Shown in pieces: positions 8,084 through 15,221 of a stretch of DNA of 32,134 bases. Position numbers and translations under genes: made by a program. The DNA lies in contig CAXTCI010000041.1 in assembly GCA_964242325.1 (NCBI GenBank), positions 1-32,134 on the forward strand, read 5' to 3'. This DNA comes from DASWOJ01 sp964242325. Lineage in GTDB: Bacteria; Pseudomonadota; Alphaproteobacteria; Acetobacterales; Acetobacteraceae. The notes under the pieces were generated by a model that was given only the letters and a program-made list of their open reading frames with translations, was not told the origin of the DNA and made no database searches. Each line of letters starts with the position of its first letter. Position 1 is the first letter of the stretch.

Positions 8084-8116
8084 GAACCAAGCCGGCCCGC
8101 TTGTCCCGGCCGGTTC
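8084..8116 (+). terminator. Hairpin after the phzF-like gene
   Basis: GAACC-aa-GCCGG and CCGGC-c-GGTTC form an interrupted 10-bp stem starting six bases after the PhzF-like stop. No T-run follows. It probably ends the two-gene unit. The rest of the 208-bp gap to the next gene shows no further feature I can support. Confidence 0.5.
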
Positions 8117-8286
8117 CAGCCTCCGCCGCGGCGCGCCGTCCTCTCCCAGGACACACGGTTTCGTTGCGCGCATCGGTTAGCCTACCAGCCGGCACCTAAC
8201 GATGACCGCGGCCCTCGAAAGTGTGGGCTAGCCTTGCCGGCCGCAGCCGAGTACCTGCCGCGCAGGACGGCAACGAGGCGGAACAC

Positions 8287-9351
8287 ATGACTCAATCGGC
8301 GTTGATCGCAGGCGTCAGCGGCATCGTGGGCAACAACCTGGCCAGGCACCTGCTCCGGCAGGGCTGGGAGGTCAGCGGCCTGGCGCGGCGCCCATCAACC
8401 GACATCGAGGGCCTGCATCCCGTCGCCGCCGACCTGCTCGACCCGGCGGGGCTGCGCGCCGCAGTGGAGGCGCTGCGCCCGACCCACGTCTTCATCACGA
8501 CCTGGCTGCGCCAGCCGACCGAGGCGGAGAACATCCGCGTCAACGCCGGCATGGTACGCAACCTGCTCGACGCCGTGCGGCCCGGCGGCAGCGTCGGCCA
8601 TGTCGCGCTGGTGACCGGCCTCAAGCACTACCTTGGCCCGTTCGAGGCCTATGGGAAGGGCAGCCTGCCCGCGACGCCGTTCCGCGAGGAGCAGCCGCGC
8701 CTTGACGTGGAGAACTTCTACTATGCCCAGGAGGACGAGGTGTTCGCCGCCGCGGCACGCGACGGCTTCGGCTGGAGCGTTCACCGCCCGCATACCATCA
8801 TCGGCTACGCCGTTGGCAACGCCATGAACATGGGTGTGACCCTCGCGGCCTACGCCACGATCTGCCGCGAAGCCGGGCACCCGTTCCTGTTCCCCGGCTC
8901 GGCCGCGCAATGGAATGGGCTGACGGACATGACGGATGCGCGGTTGCTGGCGCGCCACCTGGAATGGGCGGCCACCACGCCTGCGGCCCGCGACCAGGCG
9001 TTCAACGTCGTGAACGGCGACATCTTCCGCTGGAACTGGATGTGGGGGCGCCTGGCCCGCTGGTTCCAACTGGAGCCGGCCCCGTTCCCCGGGCAGGGCA
9101 CGCCGCTGGAACAGCAGCTTGCCGGCGCGACCCCGTTGTGGGCGGAGATCGCCCGCAAGCACGGCCTGGCCGAGCCGGACCTGAGCCGGCTGGCCTCGGC
9201 CTGGCACACCGACGCCGACCTCGGCCGGCCCATCGAGGTAGTCACCGACATGAGCAAAAGCCGCAGGCTCGGCTTCCTCGACTACCAGGCCACCGACGAC
9301 TCGTTCTTTGACCTGTTCACCCGGCTGCGCGAGGCGCGAATCATCCCCTGA
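8287..9351 (+). CDS. SDR family NAD(P)-dependent reductase, PRISE (progesterone 5-beta-reductase/iridoid synthase-like) type
   Basis: A 354-aa Rossmann-fold protein. The nucleotide-binding glycine motif GVSGIVGNN is at residues 9-17. The classical YxxxK is replaced by the PRISE pattern: the lysine in TGLKHYLGPF (K113) and the tyrosine in ENFYYAQED (about 145). Known PRISE enzymes reduce activated C=C bonds of enones, including steroids and 8-oxogeranial, with NADPH. HRPHTIIGYAVGNAMNMG is also typical. ATG 8287 follows a GAGG-containing sequence. It stands alone between a hairpin and a 350-bp gap. The natural substrate is unknown; bacterial members probably act on small enones. Confidence 0.87.
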   Translation: MTQSALIAGVSGIVGNNLARHLLRQGWEVSGLARRPSTDIEGLHPVAADLLDPAGLRAAVEALRPTHVFITTWLRQPTEAENIRVNAGMVRNLLDAVRPGGSVGHVALVTGLKHYLGPFEAYGKGSLPATPFREEQPRLDVENFYYAQEDEVFAAAARDGFGWSVHRPHTIIGYAVGNAMNMGVTLAAYATICREAGHPFLFPGSAAQWNGLTDMTDARLLARHLEWAATTPAARDQAFNVVNGDIFRWNWMWGRLARWFQLEPAPFPGQGTPLEQQLAGATPLWAEIARKHGLAEPDLSRLASAWHTDADLGRPIEVVTDMSKSRRLGFLDYQATDDSFFDLFTRLREARIIP

Positions 9352-9655
9352 GCGCGTGCACCTTCCAGGTGGGAAAGTGTCGCGCCGCAAGCGGCTCGCG
9401 ATGGCGGATGCACAGCGGTCAGTTCCAAAAGCGGTCAGGCATGCATGTGTTAGCTGCTTCGTTGGGCACTGTTCCCAACTGGAGCGAACCGCGATCACCG
9501 GCGCGTCGGAGCTGACTGATCGGGGTCGTGCCCACGCTGATTGCACGGGGTGACGGGTTGCGGGTGGGCGTGAAAACGACCCTGGATTGGGCGTCTGCCA
9601 CATTTCCATGCGCGCCATTACACAAACAGGGCTTCCGCATGCGGTGAGCATCGTT

Positions 9656-9689
9656 TGGCATAAGTCTTGCTGTTGGGTTCCAGACCAAC
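9656..9689 (+). promoter_or_regulatory. Sigma-54-like promoter and overlapping dyad upstream of the EthD-like gene
   Basis: TGGCA, six bases, then TTGCT (9656-9671) gives the GG-N10-GC spacing of a -24/-12 sigma-54 promoter. Start of transcription would fall near 9682, about 23 bases before the ATG at 9705. An inverted repeat GTTGG-N8-CCAAC (9672-9689) overlaps the expected start site. A related dyad GTTGGG-N7-CCCAAC lies at 9461-9479. The rest of the 353-bp gap (9352-9704) shows nothing else clear. A single match to this pattern can occur by chance. Confidence 0.35.
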
Positions 9690-9704
9690 TGCCTGGAGCG
9701 CACG

Positions 9705-10025
9705 ATGCCGACCACGATCACCGTGATGTATGAGAACGTCGATGATGCGACCTTTGATCTCGACTATTACATGGCCAAGCACATGCCGCTGGTCGATGAG
9801 AAGTTCAAACCTTTCGGCATCAAGGGATGGCGTGTGATCAAGGCGGTCGGTACTCCCACCGGCGAGAAGCCTCTCTACAGTATCATCGCCAACCTGGAAT
9901 TCGACACCGCCGATCAGTTCAAGGCCGCGGTTGCGGCCGAGGGCGGCCCGGTGTTCGGTGACGTGCCTAACTTCAGCAACAAGGCGCCGGTGGTCGTGAT
10001 CGGGGATCTTGTGGGCGCGGCCTAG
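9705..10025 (+). CDS. EthD family protein (dimeric alpha/beta barrel)
   Basis: A 106-aa soluble protein of the EthD family, a ferredoxin-like dimeric alpha/beta barrel fold first known from ethyl tert-butyl ether degradation loci. The N-terminus TITVMYENVDDATFDLDYYM with KHMPLVDEKFKPFGI is characteristic; the family pattern is FD..YY...H.pl. FKAAVAAEGGPVFGDVPNFS closes the domain. The ATG follows CTGGAG. Biochemical function is unclear in this family, where members are often annotated as reductases without proof. It is a single-gene unit, convergent with the LysR gene across a strong terminator. Confidence 0.88.
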   Translation: MPTTITVMYENVDDATFDLDYYMAKHMPLVDEKFKPFGIKGWRVIKAVGTPTGEKPLYSIIANLEFDTADQFKAAVAAEGGPVFGDVPNFSNKAPVVVIGDLVGAA

Positions 10026-10070
10026 CTGTATCGGCTCGCATCCATCCACGGGCTGACTCGCACTTATTGG

Positions 10071-10111
10071 CCCCATCCGGCTCACCCTCGTTGGGACTGA
10101 GCTGGATGGGG
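10071..10111. terminator. Bidirectional terminator-like hairpin
   Basis: CCCCATCC-g-GCTCA pairs with TGAGC-t-GGATGGGG around a 13-base loop, a 13-bp stem with one mismatch. It lies between the convergent EthD-like and LysR genes. No T-run is obvious on either side. Confidence 0.6.
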
Positions 10112-10126
10112 CGGAACCGAACCTCA

Positions 10127-11017
10127 TCATCGGTATCGCAACGCATCCACTAGCAGCGCGAACGCTGCCGAGGGCTGGCGGCGGCTCGGGTAGTAAAGGT
10201 GATAGCCGGCGAACGGAGGACACCAATCCTCCAGCACGCGGACGAGGCTGCCCTCGGCGACGGAGGCAGCCACGTAATCCTCCAGCACGCAGGCCAGGCC
10301 GAACCCGGCCGCCGCGGCGCGCAGGACCATGGGCACGCTGTTGAACGTCAACTGGCCGTCCACCCGCACCCTCAGCTCGCGGCCGTCCTTTTCCAGTTCC
10401 CAAGCATAAAGGCCGCCCAAGGTGGGCAGGCGCAGGTTGATGCACAGGTGTTCGGCCAGGTCCTGCGGAGTGCGCGGCTGCGGTCGCCCGGCGAAGTAGG
10501 AGGGTGCGCCCACCACCGCCAGCCGGAGGTCAGGCCCAATGCGCACCGCGACCATGTCTTTCGCGACCGCTTCCCCGAGGCGGACGCCGGCGTCGAAGCG
10601 TTCGGCGACGATGTCGGTCAGGCCGGAGTTGACCGACATCTCGACACGGATGTCGGGATAGTCAGGCAACAGCGTTTCCAGCGCGGGCCACACGACGCTG
10701 TGCGCCGCGTGCTCGGACGTGGTGACGCGGATGGTGCCGGCCGGCTTTTCGCGCAGTTCGCTGAGGGAGGCGAGTTCGGCGGCGATGGTGTCGAACGCCG
10801 GGCCAAGAGTCTTGAGCAGCCGCTCGCCCGCCTGGGTCGGGGCAACGCGCCGCGTCGTGCGGGTCAGCAAGCGAACGCCCAGTCGGGTTTCCAGCCGCCG
10901 GACGGTGTGGCTGAGCGCCGACTGCGAGGTGCCGAGCTTGGCCGCCGCGCGGGTAAAGCTTTCCTCCTCCGCGACCGTCGCAAAGGCATTGAGGTCAACC
11001 AGTTCTTCACGACGCAT
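10127..11017 (-). CDS. LysR family transcriptional regulator
   Basis: A 296-aa LysR-type regulator. The N-terminal winged helix-turn-helix is clear: LVDLNAFATVAEEESFTRAA, then KLGTSQSALSHTVRRLETRL (recognition helix about 30-48) and LLTRTTRRVAPTQAGERLL. The effector-binding domain occupies about 90-296. It is divergent from the cupin gene across 96 bp and lies near an aldo/keto reductase and a decayed MFS exporter. Such LysR-cupin-AKR groups usually have the regulator controlling the divergent gene. The ligand is unknown. Confidence 0.94.
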   Translation of the reverse strand: MRREELVDLNAFATVAEEESFTRAAAKLGTSQSALSHTVRRLETRLGVRLLTRTTRRVAPTQAGERLLKTLGPAFDTIAAELASLSELREKPAGTIRVTTSEHAAHSVVWPALETLLPDYPDIRVEMSVNSGLTDIVAERFDAGVRLGEAVAKDMVAVRIGPDLRLAVVGAPSYFAGRPQPRTPQDLAEHLCINLRLPTLGGLYAWELEKDGRELRVRVDGQLTFNSVPMVLRAAAAGFGLACVLEDYVAASVAEGSLVRVLEDWCPPFAGYHLYYPSRRQPSAAFALLVDALRYR

Positions 11018-11025
11018 TCGTGAAG

Positions 11026-11037
11026 CCTAGACATAGG
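11026..11037. promoter_or_regulatory. Candidate LysR operator dyad
   Basis: CCTA-GACA-TAGG is a short perfect dyad nine bases upstream of the LysR start codon, in the divergent LysR/cupin gap. LysR regulators usually bind interrupted dyads here and autorepress. This site is an inference from position and symmetry only. Confidence 0.35.
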
Positions 11038-11086
11038 TCCATGCAACTTCCAGCACCTAGACCGTCGTGGGGGCCGCGCCCAGCTT

Positions 11087-11103
11087 GTCCGCCGACAGCG
11101 GAC
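11087..11103. promoter_or_regulatory. Inverted repeat at the cupin ribosome-binding site
   Basis: GTCCGC-CGACA-GCGGAC is a perfect 6-bp inverted repeat ending just before the GGAGG ribosome-binding site of the cupin gene. It could be a regulator half of the LysR control region or an mRNA hairpin that limits translation. Only the symmetry is seen. Confidence 0.35.
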
Positions 11104-11113
11104 GGAGGGAACT

Positions 11114-11524
11114 ATGGACATCAAGCGCAGCGGCTCGCAGCCCTCGGCCAAGGGGCCTGAGGAGTATTTCACCGGCACGGTCCGGATTGATGCGCGGTTC
11201 CAGGGCAGCGGCGACGCGCGGGTCGGCGGCGCCACCGTCACGTTTGAGCCGGGCGCGCGCACCGCGTGGCACACGCATCCGCTGGGCCAGACGCTGCTCG
11301 TCACCGCCGGGCTTGGCCGGGCACAGCGCGAGGGCGGGCCAGTGGAGGAGATACGCCCCGGCGACATCGTCTGGTTCGCGCCTGGGGAGAAGCACTGGCA
11401 CGGCGCCTCACCCCAATGCGCGATGACCCACGTCGCCATTGCCGAGGTGCTGGACGGCAAGGCCGTCGAGTGGATGGAGAAGGTGACCGACGCGCAGTAT
11501 GGTGCTGCCTCAGCGGCGGCGTGA
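11114..11524 (+). CDS. Cupin protein of the bacterial (R)-hydroxynitrile lyase type
   Basis: A 136-aa single-domain cupin. It closely resembles, from memory, the Mn-dependent hydroxynitrile lyase GtHNL of Granulicella tundricola, including the start MDIKRSGSQPSAKGPEEYFTG. The metal ligands are conserved at identical positions: H53, H55 and Q59 in WHTHPLGQT, and H94 in GEKHWHG. A40 and V42 also match; position 110 is Ala rather than Gln. GGAGG six bases before the ATG fits. Many close relatives are annotated as hydroxynitrile lyase or carboxymuconolactone-type cupins, but their physiological substrates are unknown. Divergence from a LysR gene suggests inducible expression. Mandelonitrile cleavage in this organism is only an inference. 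Confidence 0.88.
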   Translation: MDIKRSGSQPSAKGPEEYFTGTVRIDARFQGSGDARVGGATVTFEPGARTAWHTHPLGQTLLVTAGLGRAQREGGPVEEIRPGDIVWFAPGEKHWHGASPQCAMTHVAIAEVLDGKAVEWMEKVTDAQYGAASAAA

Positions 11525-11607
11525 CCGCCGGGCAGCCCGCCTCCTGGCGGACGCTCTGCCGTGATGGCGATGGTCGCGGACGCTGGCGCCTGCTGGACTG
11601 ACGAAAG

Positions 11608-12278
11608 CTAAGCTACCCGCTCCGCCTCAGGCAGGCTGGCCGCCGCGGGCGTGGGTAGGAGCAGCCAGGCGCAGGCGGCGCTGCCGATGCCGCCCGGCGC
11701 GATCACCTAGCCCATCGGCGCCGGCGTGCCGTCAGCAAACGCCCTCACCAGCGCGGAACCGGCCCTGCCCGAGCTATACTGTATGCGCCGACCAGCGCCG
11801 AAACGGCACCCGCCCGCTGCGGGGCAAGGGCGAAGGCGCCAACGACCGAGTTGGCGACGATGAACCCGGTTGCCGACACGAACACGAACAGCGGCCCAAC
11901 CAGGCCGGCAAGGGTCGCCCCAGCCGGTCCACGCTTTCATCGCCGACGCCACCCCGGCAAGCGCCGCCATCGCCGTGCCCACCCGCAGCAACCGGTCGCT
12001 GCCCAGCCGCATCACCAGGCGAGCGTTGACGAGGTTGGCCGCCATGATACCGACGATGCCCAACGCGAACAGCGCGCCGTAGATCGGTGGCCGGCGCCGA
12101 AGGCCGCCAGGTAGCCCGCAATCGTCAGCTCGACCATGCCCGCGTCGGCCCGCAGAGCCGCGGCCATGGCTGGCAACCCCGGCAAACAAAGGTCGGTCGA
12201 GATGGACGCGAACCCCAGCAGGGTGCTCAGCACCAGCAGCACGCGCAGGGCGACAGGCGTCTCGGTGGCAGGGGTCAT
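11608..12278 (-). pseudogene. Decayed MFS multidrug transporter (Bcr/CflA-type)
   Basis: Remains of an inner-membrane drug/H+ antiporter. The N-terminus from ATG 12278 is intact: VLLVLSTLLGFASISTDLCL and PGLPAMAAALRADAGMVELT. After AAFGAG (about 12090) the frame changes and the sequence jumps to C-terminal-half material (IYGALFALGIVGIMAANLVN, RLVMRLGSDRLLRVGTAMA), which implies loss of roughly 150 codons. A second shift near 11930 leads to LVGPLFVFVSATGFIVANSV, and a third near 11775 to ALVRAFADGTPAPMG. An in-frame TAG at about 11707, where a Trp codon is expected, is followed by VIAPGGIGSAACAWLL up to the final stop at 11608. An intact GGAG ribosome-binding site remains. This is genuine decay rather than one sequencing error. 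Confidence 0.85.
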
Positions 12279-12348
12279 GACGTGCTCCATTTGCGGAGGC
12301 GCAAGCGTCCATGCGCCGGGATGGCGCACGGGCGTGGCATGCAGCCGA

Positions 12349-13344
12349 TCAGCGGCCGGTCGCCGCCAGGAGTTGCGCGGGATAGCGTTCGCCCTGGATG
12401 GTGATCCCCGCTGCGGCGCGCTCGATCTTGGCGAGGTCATCGGCGGTCAGTTCCAGGTCCGCCGCGCCGAGGTTCTCCTCCAGACGGTGCAGCTTGGTGG
12501 TGCCAGGGATCGGCACGATCCAGGGCCGCTGGGCGAGCAGCCAGGCGAGCGCGACCTGTGCCGGGGTCGCACCCTTCTCACCCGCGACCTGATGGAGCAG
12601 GTCAATGAGGGCCTGGTTCGCCGCCATCGCCGCCGGGGTGAAGCGCGGCAGGATAGTGCGGAAATCGCCTTCGGCGAGCTTGGTGTCCTTGCCCATCGCC
12701 CCGGTCAGGAACCCTTTGCCGAGCGGGCTGTAGGGCACGAAGCCGATGCCAAGCTCTTCGCACGCCGCAAGCACCCCGTTGGTTTCCGGCCCGCGCGTCC
12801 ACAGCGAGTATTCGTTCTGGATGGCGGTCACGGGCTGTACGGCATGGGCGCGGCGGATGGTCTGCGCGCCGGGTTCGGACAGGCCGAAGTGCTTCACCTT
12901 GCCTTCGGCGATCAGGTCGCGGACGGCGCCTGCCACGTCCTCGATCGGCACGTCGGGGTCAACGCGGTGCTGGTAGAACAGGTCGATCACCTCGGTGCCC
13001 AGCCGATGCAGGGACGCCTCAGCTACGGTGCGTATATGCTCGGGGCGGCTGTCCATGCCGGCCTGCTTGCCGGTCCCGGGATCAGTCCTGAAGCCGAATT
13101 TGGTGGCGATTACCACCCTGTCCCGCACCGGCGCCAGCGCCTCGCCGACCATTTCCTCGTTGGTGAAGGGGCCATAAACCTCGGCGGTGTCGAACAGGGT
13201 GACGCCGCGCTCCACTGCCGCGCGGATCAGCGCGACGCCCTCCGCCTTGCTCAAGGCCTGGCCGTAGCCGAAGTTCAGGCCCATGCAGCCGAGGCCGATG
13301 GCCGCAACCTCCAGGCCGCTTTTGCCAAGTGTGCGCTTCTGCAT
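12349..13344 (-). CDS. Aldo/keto reductase
   Basis: A 331-aa NADPH-dependent aldo/keto reductase with a TIM-barrel fold. The catalytic tetrad is visible: D52 and Y57 in FDTAEVYGPF, K82 in VIATKFGF and H126 in FYQHRVDP. The N-terminus MQKRTLGKSGLEVAAIGLGC and the C-terminal cofactor loop IVPIPGTTKLHRLEENLGA are typical of the YajO/Tas-like AKR group. GGAG lies upstream of the ATG. It lies upstream of the decayed MFS gene in the same direction, about 70 bp away, and may once have formed a unit with it. The substrate is unknown; detoxification of reactive carbonyls is plausible. Confidence 0.95.
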   Translation of the reverse strand: MQKRTLGKSGLEVAAIGLGCMGLNFGYGQALSKAEGVALIRAAVERGVTLFDTAEVYGPFTNEEMVGEALAPVRDRVVIATKFGFRTDPGTGKQAGMDSRPEHIRTVAEASLHRLGTEVIDLFYQHRVDPDVPIEDVAGAVRDLIAEGKVKHFGLSEPGAQTIRRAHAVQPVTAIQNEYSLWTRGPETNGVLAACEELGIGFVPYSPLGKGFLTGAMGKDTKLAEGDFRTILPRFTPAAMAANQALIDLLHQVAGEKGATPAQVALAWLLAQRPWIVPIPGTTKLHRLEENLGAADLELTADDLAKIERAAAGITIQGERYPAQLLAATGR

Positions 13345-13706
13345 TGCTCTTGCTCCGGACGTCCTGCGCGGCCTGGTGCCGTGCGGTGTCTGGGAGGTAG
13401 GCCGCTTCGCTTATAAGGATTAGCCGGGGAGCGCCGCATGAGGTCATGTCCGCCATTCATGTGTCGGCGCTGGATGGCACGTGAGGAGGGCATGACCGTT
13501 GAACGGGTCCGGTGGCGTGCCGGCTGTCCGCCGGACTACTTGTGATGCGTGAACAGAGTCGGCCCGGGGCCGGAGGCTGGCACCCGCATCCCGACCGGGA
13601 GGCTCCCCACCCCATCGTGACCGCCTCCGATCTTGCGCGCCCGCCTGCTTTGTCGGATGACGCCCCGAGTCTCCAATCACGGACACACGACCCAGAGGAA
13701 CCCCCG
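13345..13706. other. 362-bp divergent intergenic region between the AKR and ohr genes
   Basis: This gap holds the presumed divergent promoters of the aldo/keto reductase and ohr. The only structure I can point to is the short inverted repeat CCGGC-TGTCC-GCCGG at 13520-13534. The ohr frame stays open upstream to 13512, but the translated sequence (RPGAGGWHPHPDREAPHP) looks like noncoding GC-rich DNA. No OhrR/MarR gene or clear OhrR operator is present. Confidence 0.4.
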
Positions 13707-14132
13707 ATGTCAGTCAACGTGCTCTATTCCACCCAGGCCACCGCCACCGGCGGCCGTGACGGCCATGCCGCCACCAAGGACGGCAGCCTGGACGTGAAGC
13801 TGTCCACCCCCAAGGAGTTGGGCGGCGGCGGCGGCTCCGGCAACAACCCCGAGCAGCTCTTTGCGGCGGGCTATTCTGCCTGCTTCCTCGGCGCGATGAA
13901 GTTCGTTGCCTCCCAGGGCGGCCCCAAGGTCCCTGACGACACCAACGTGACCGCCACCGTCGGCATGGGGCCGCGCAGCGAGGGCGGCTTCGGCATTGAC
14001 GTGGAGTTGGCCATATCGCTGCCCGGCATGGACCATGCCCAGGCCGAGGCGCTGGTGGAAAAGGCGCACCAGGTTTGCCCATACTCGAACGCGACTCGCA
14101 ACAACGTGCCCGTCCGCCTCAAGGTCGTCTGA
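13707..14132 (+). CDS. ohr: Organic hydroperoxide resistance protein Ohr (OsmC family)
   Basis: A 141-aa thiol-dependent peroxidase that reduces organic hydroperoxides in the cytoplasm, usually recycled by lipoylated proteins. The two active cysteines are C59 in GYSACFLGAMK and C124 in VCPYSNATRNN. The conserved Arg (R17 in GGRDGHA) and Glu (E50 in NNPEQLFAAG) complete the site. Length and the start VNVLYSTQATATGGRDG match Ohr rather than OsmC. AGAGGAA precedes ATG 13707. A strong hairpin follows the stop. OhrR is the usual regulator but is not in the window. Confidence 0.96.
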   Translation: MSVNVLYSTQATATGGRDGHAATKDGSLDVKLSTPKELGGGGGSGNNPEQLFAAGYSACFLGAMKFVASQGGPKVPDDTNVTATVGMGPRSEGGFGIDVELAISLPGMDHAQAEALVEKAHQVCPYSNATRNNVPVRLKVV

Positions 14133-14138
14133 TTTCCC

Positions 14139-14162
14139 TGGCCCGGCCGCAGGGCCGGGCCA
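14139..14162 (+). terminator. GC-rich hairpin between ohr and the following cupin
   Basis: TGGCCCGGCC and GGCCGGGCCA form a perfect 10-bp stem with a 4-base loop, seven bases after the ohr stop and 15 bases before the next start codon. No T-run follows. It may terminate ohr or reduce readthrough into the cupin gene. Confidence 0.55.
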
Positions 14163-14177
14163 ACCCGGAGCCTACTC

Positions 14178-14486
14178 ATGGACCAAGTCCTGTCCGCCGC
14201 CTGGAGCCAGACCGGCCCTGCCCCGGCTCCCCTGCCCGGCGCTGGTGCCACCCTGCGCCAGGTCCACATCAAGGCCGGCCATGTCTCCGCCAAGCACAGC
14301 CACCCGCACGAGCAGTTCCTCATGGTGCTGTCCGGCGCAGGCCGGGTGGAGTGCGAGGCCGGCGGCATCCCGCTGCACCCCGGTACCGTCATACGCTTCG
14401 CGCCGGACGCCTGGCATAGCGCCGAGTTCACCGCCGATACCGTGCTGGCCGAATTCAACCTGAATGAGGACGCGGCAGGCGCCTGA
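14178..14486 (+). CDS. Small cupin domain protein (102 aa)
   Basis: A single-domain cupin barrel. Motif 1 is seen as GHVSAKHSHPHEQFLMVLSG, offering H40, H42, H44 and E45 as candidate metal ligands, and motif 2 as PGTVIRFAPDAWHSAEF with H80. CGGAGCC precedes the ATG. Related small cupins bind a divalent metal and act on small molecules or as sensors; a specific reaction cannot be assigned. It lies downstream of ohr across a hairpin and ends 46 bp before the lytic transglycosylase ATG. Confidence 0.85.
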   Translation: MDQVLSAAWSQTGPAPAPLPGAGATLRQVHIKAGHVSAKHSHPHEQFLMVLSGAGRVECEAGGIPLHPGTVIRFAPDAWHSAEFTADTVLAEFNLNEDAAGA

Positions 14487-14532
14487 GCCGGCGCAGCTTG
14501 CCGCCTGTCGCCGCGATGGCCATACCGGGGTG

Positions 14533-15213
14533 ATGCGGACGACGCTCCTCGCCGGCGTCTTCGGCGCCGTTTTGGTGCTGCACGTTGCGGCTGCCGCACC
14601 GGCGGCAGCGCCGGAGCCGGATCGCACCGCCTGCGGCACGGCCATCGAGGCTGCGGAGCGCACCGCCCGCACCGCTCCTGGCCTGCTGGCTGCCATTGGA
14701 GTGGTGGAAAGCGGGCGCACTGATCCTCGCACCGGCGCCCGGCTCCCCTGGCCTTGGACGATCAACGCGGAGGGGGTTGGCACCTACTTTCCTTCGAAGG
14801 CCGCCGCAATCACCGCCGTCCAGGCATTGCAGGCGCGAGGCGTGCATTCGGTGGATGTCGGCTGCATGCAGGTGAACCTGATGCACCACCCCCAGGCGTT
14901 CCGCACGTTGGAGGACGCGTTCGACCCACGGATCAACGCCGCCTACGCCGCGCGTTTCCTGAACAGCTTGCGTACCCGCACCGCCGACTGGCCGGCGGCG
15001 GCGGCGGCCTATCATTCTTTCACGCCGGAGCGCGGGGCGCAGTATGCCCGGCTGATTGCTGCCGTCTGGTCCGGCGCTCCGGTGCCGGTCTCGCCCGGCG
15101 CTGGCGGCGCAGAGGTCGTCAGCTTTCCCGACGGCGGCCAGCTCCGCATCTTCCGCGAAGCTGCGGCGCCGGGGCGGTCCGGCCGGGTTCTGGGCTACCT
15201 GAGCGGACCGTAG
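14533..15213 (+). CDS. Lytic transglycosylase (SLT domain), exported
   Basis: A 226-aa exported peptidoglycan lytic transglycosylase. A signal peptide covers about residues 1-25 (RTTLLAGVFGAVLVLHVAAA). The SLT domain has the catalytic glutamate E59 in AAIGVVESGRTDP, a VGCMQVNL motif at 109-116 and the AAAYHS motif near 157-162. These enzymes cleave glycan strands and release 1,6-anhydroMurNAc muropeptides in the periplasm. ATG 14533 gives a proper signal peptide; an earlier start at 14464 overlapping the cupin would add 23 polar residues. It is convergent with a GST gene. Its product type feeds the AnmK/MurQ operon just beyond. Confidence 0.9.
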   Translation: MRTTLLAGVFGAVLVLHVAAAAPAAAPEPDRTACGTAIEAAERTARTAPGLLAAIGVVESGRTDPRTGARLPWPWTINAEGVGTYFPSKAAAITAVQALQARGVHSVDVGCMQVNLMHHPQAFRTLEDAFDPRINAAYAARFLNSLRTRTADWPAAAAAYHSFTPERGAQYARLIAAVWSGAPVPVSPGAGGAEVVSFPDGGQLRIFREAAAPGRSGRVLGYLSGP

Positions 15214-15221
15214 GCGGCCCG

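Noticed and set aside
13512..13706. N-terminal extension of Ohr to 13512
   Set aside because: Ohr proteins start at the MSVNVLY position; the extension is Pro/Arg-rich with no family match, and a ribosome-binding site precedes the ATG at 13707.
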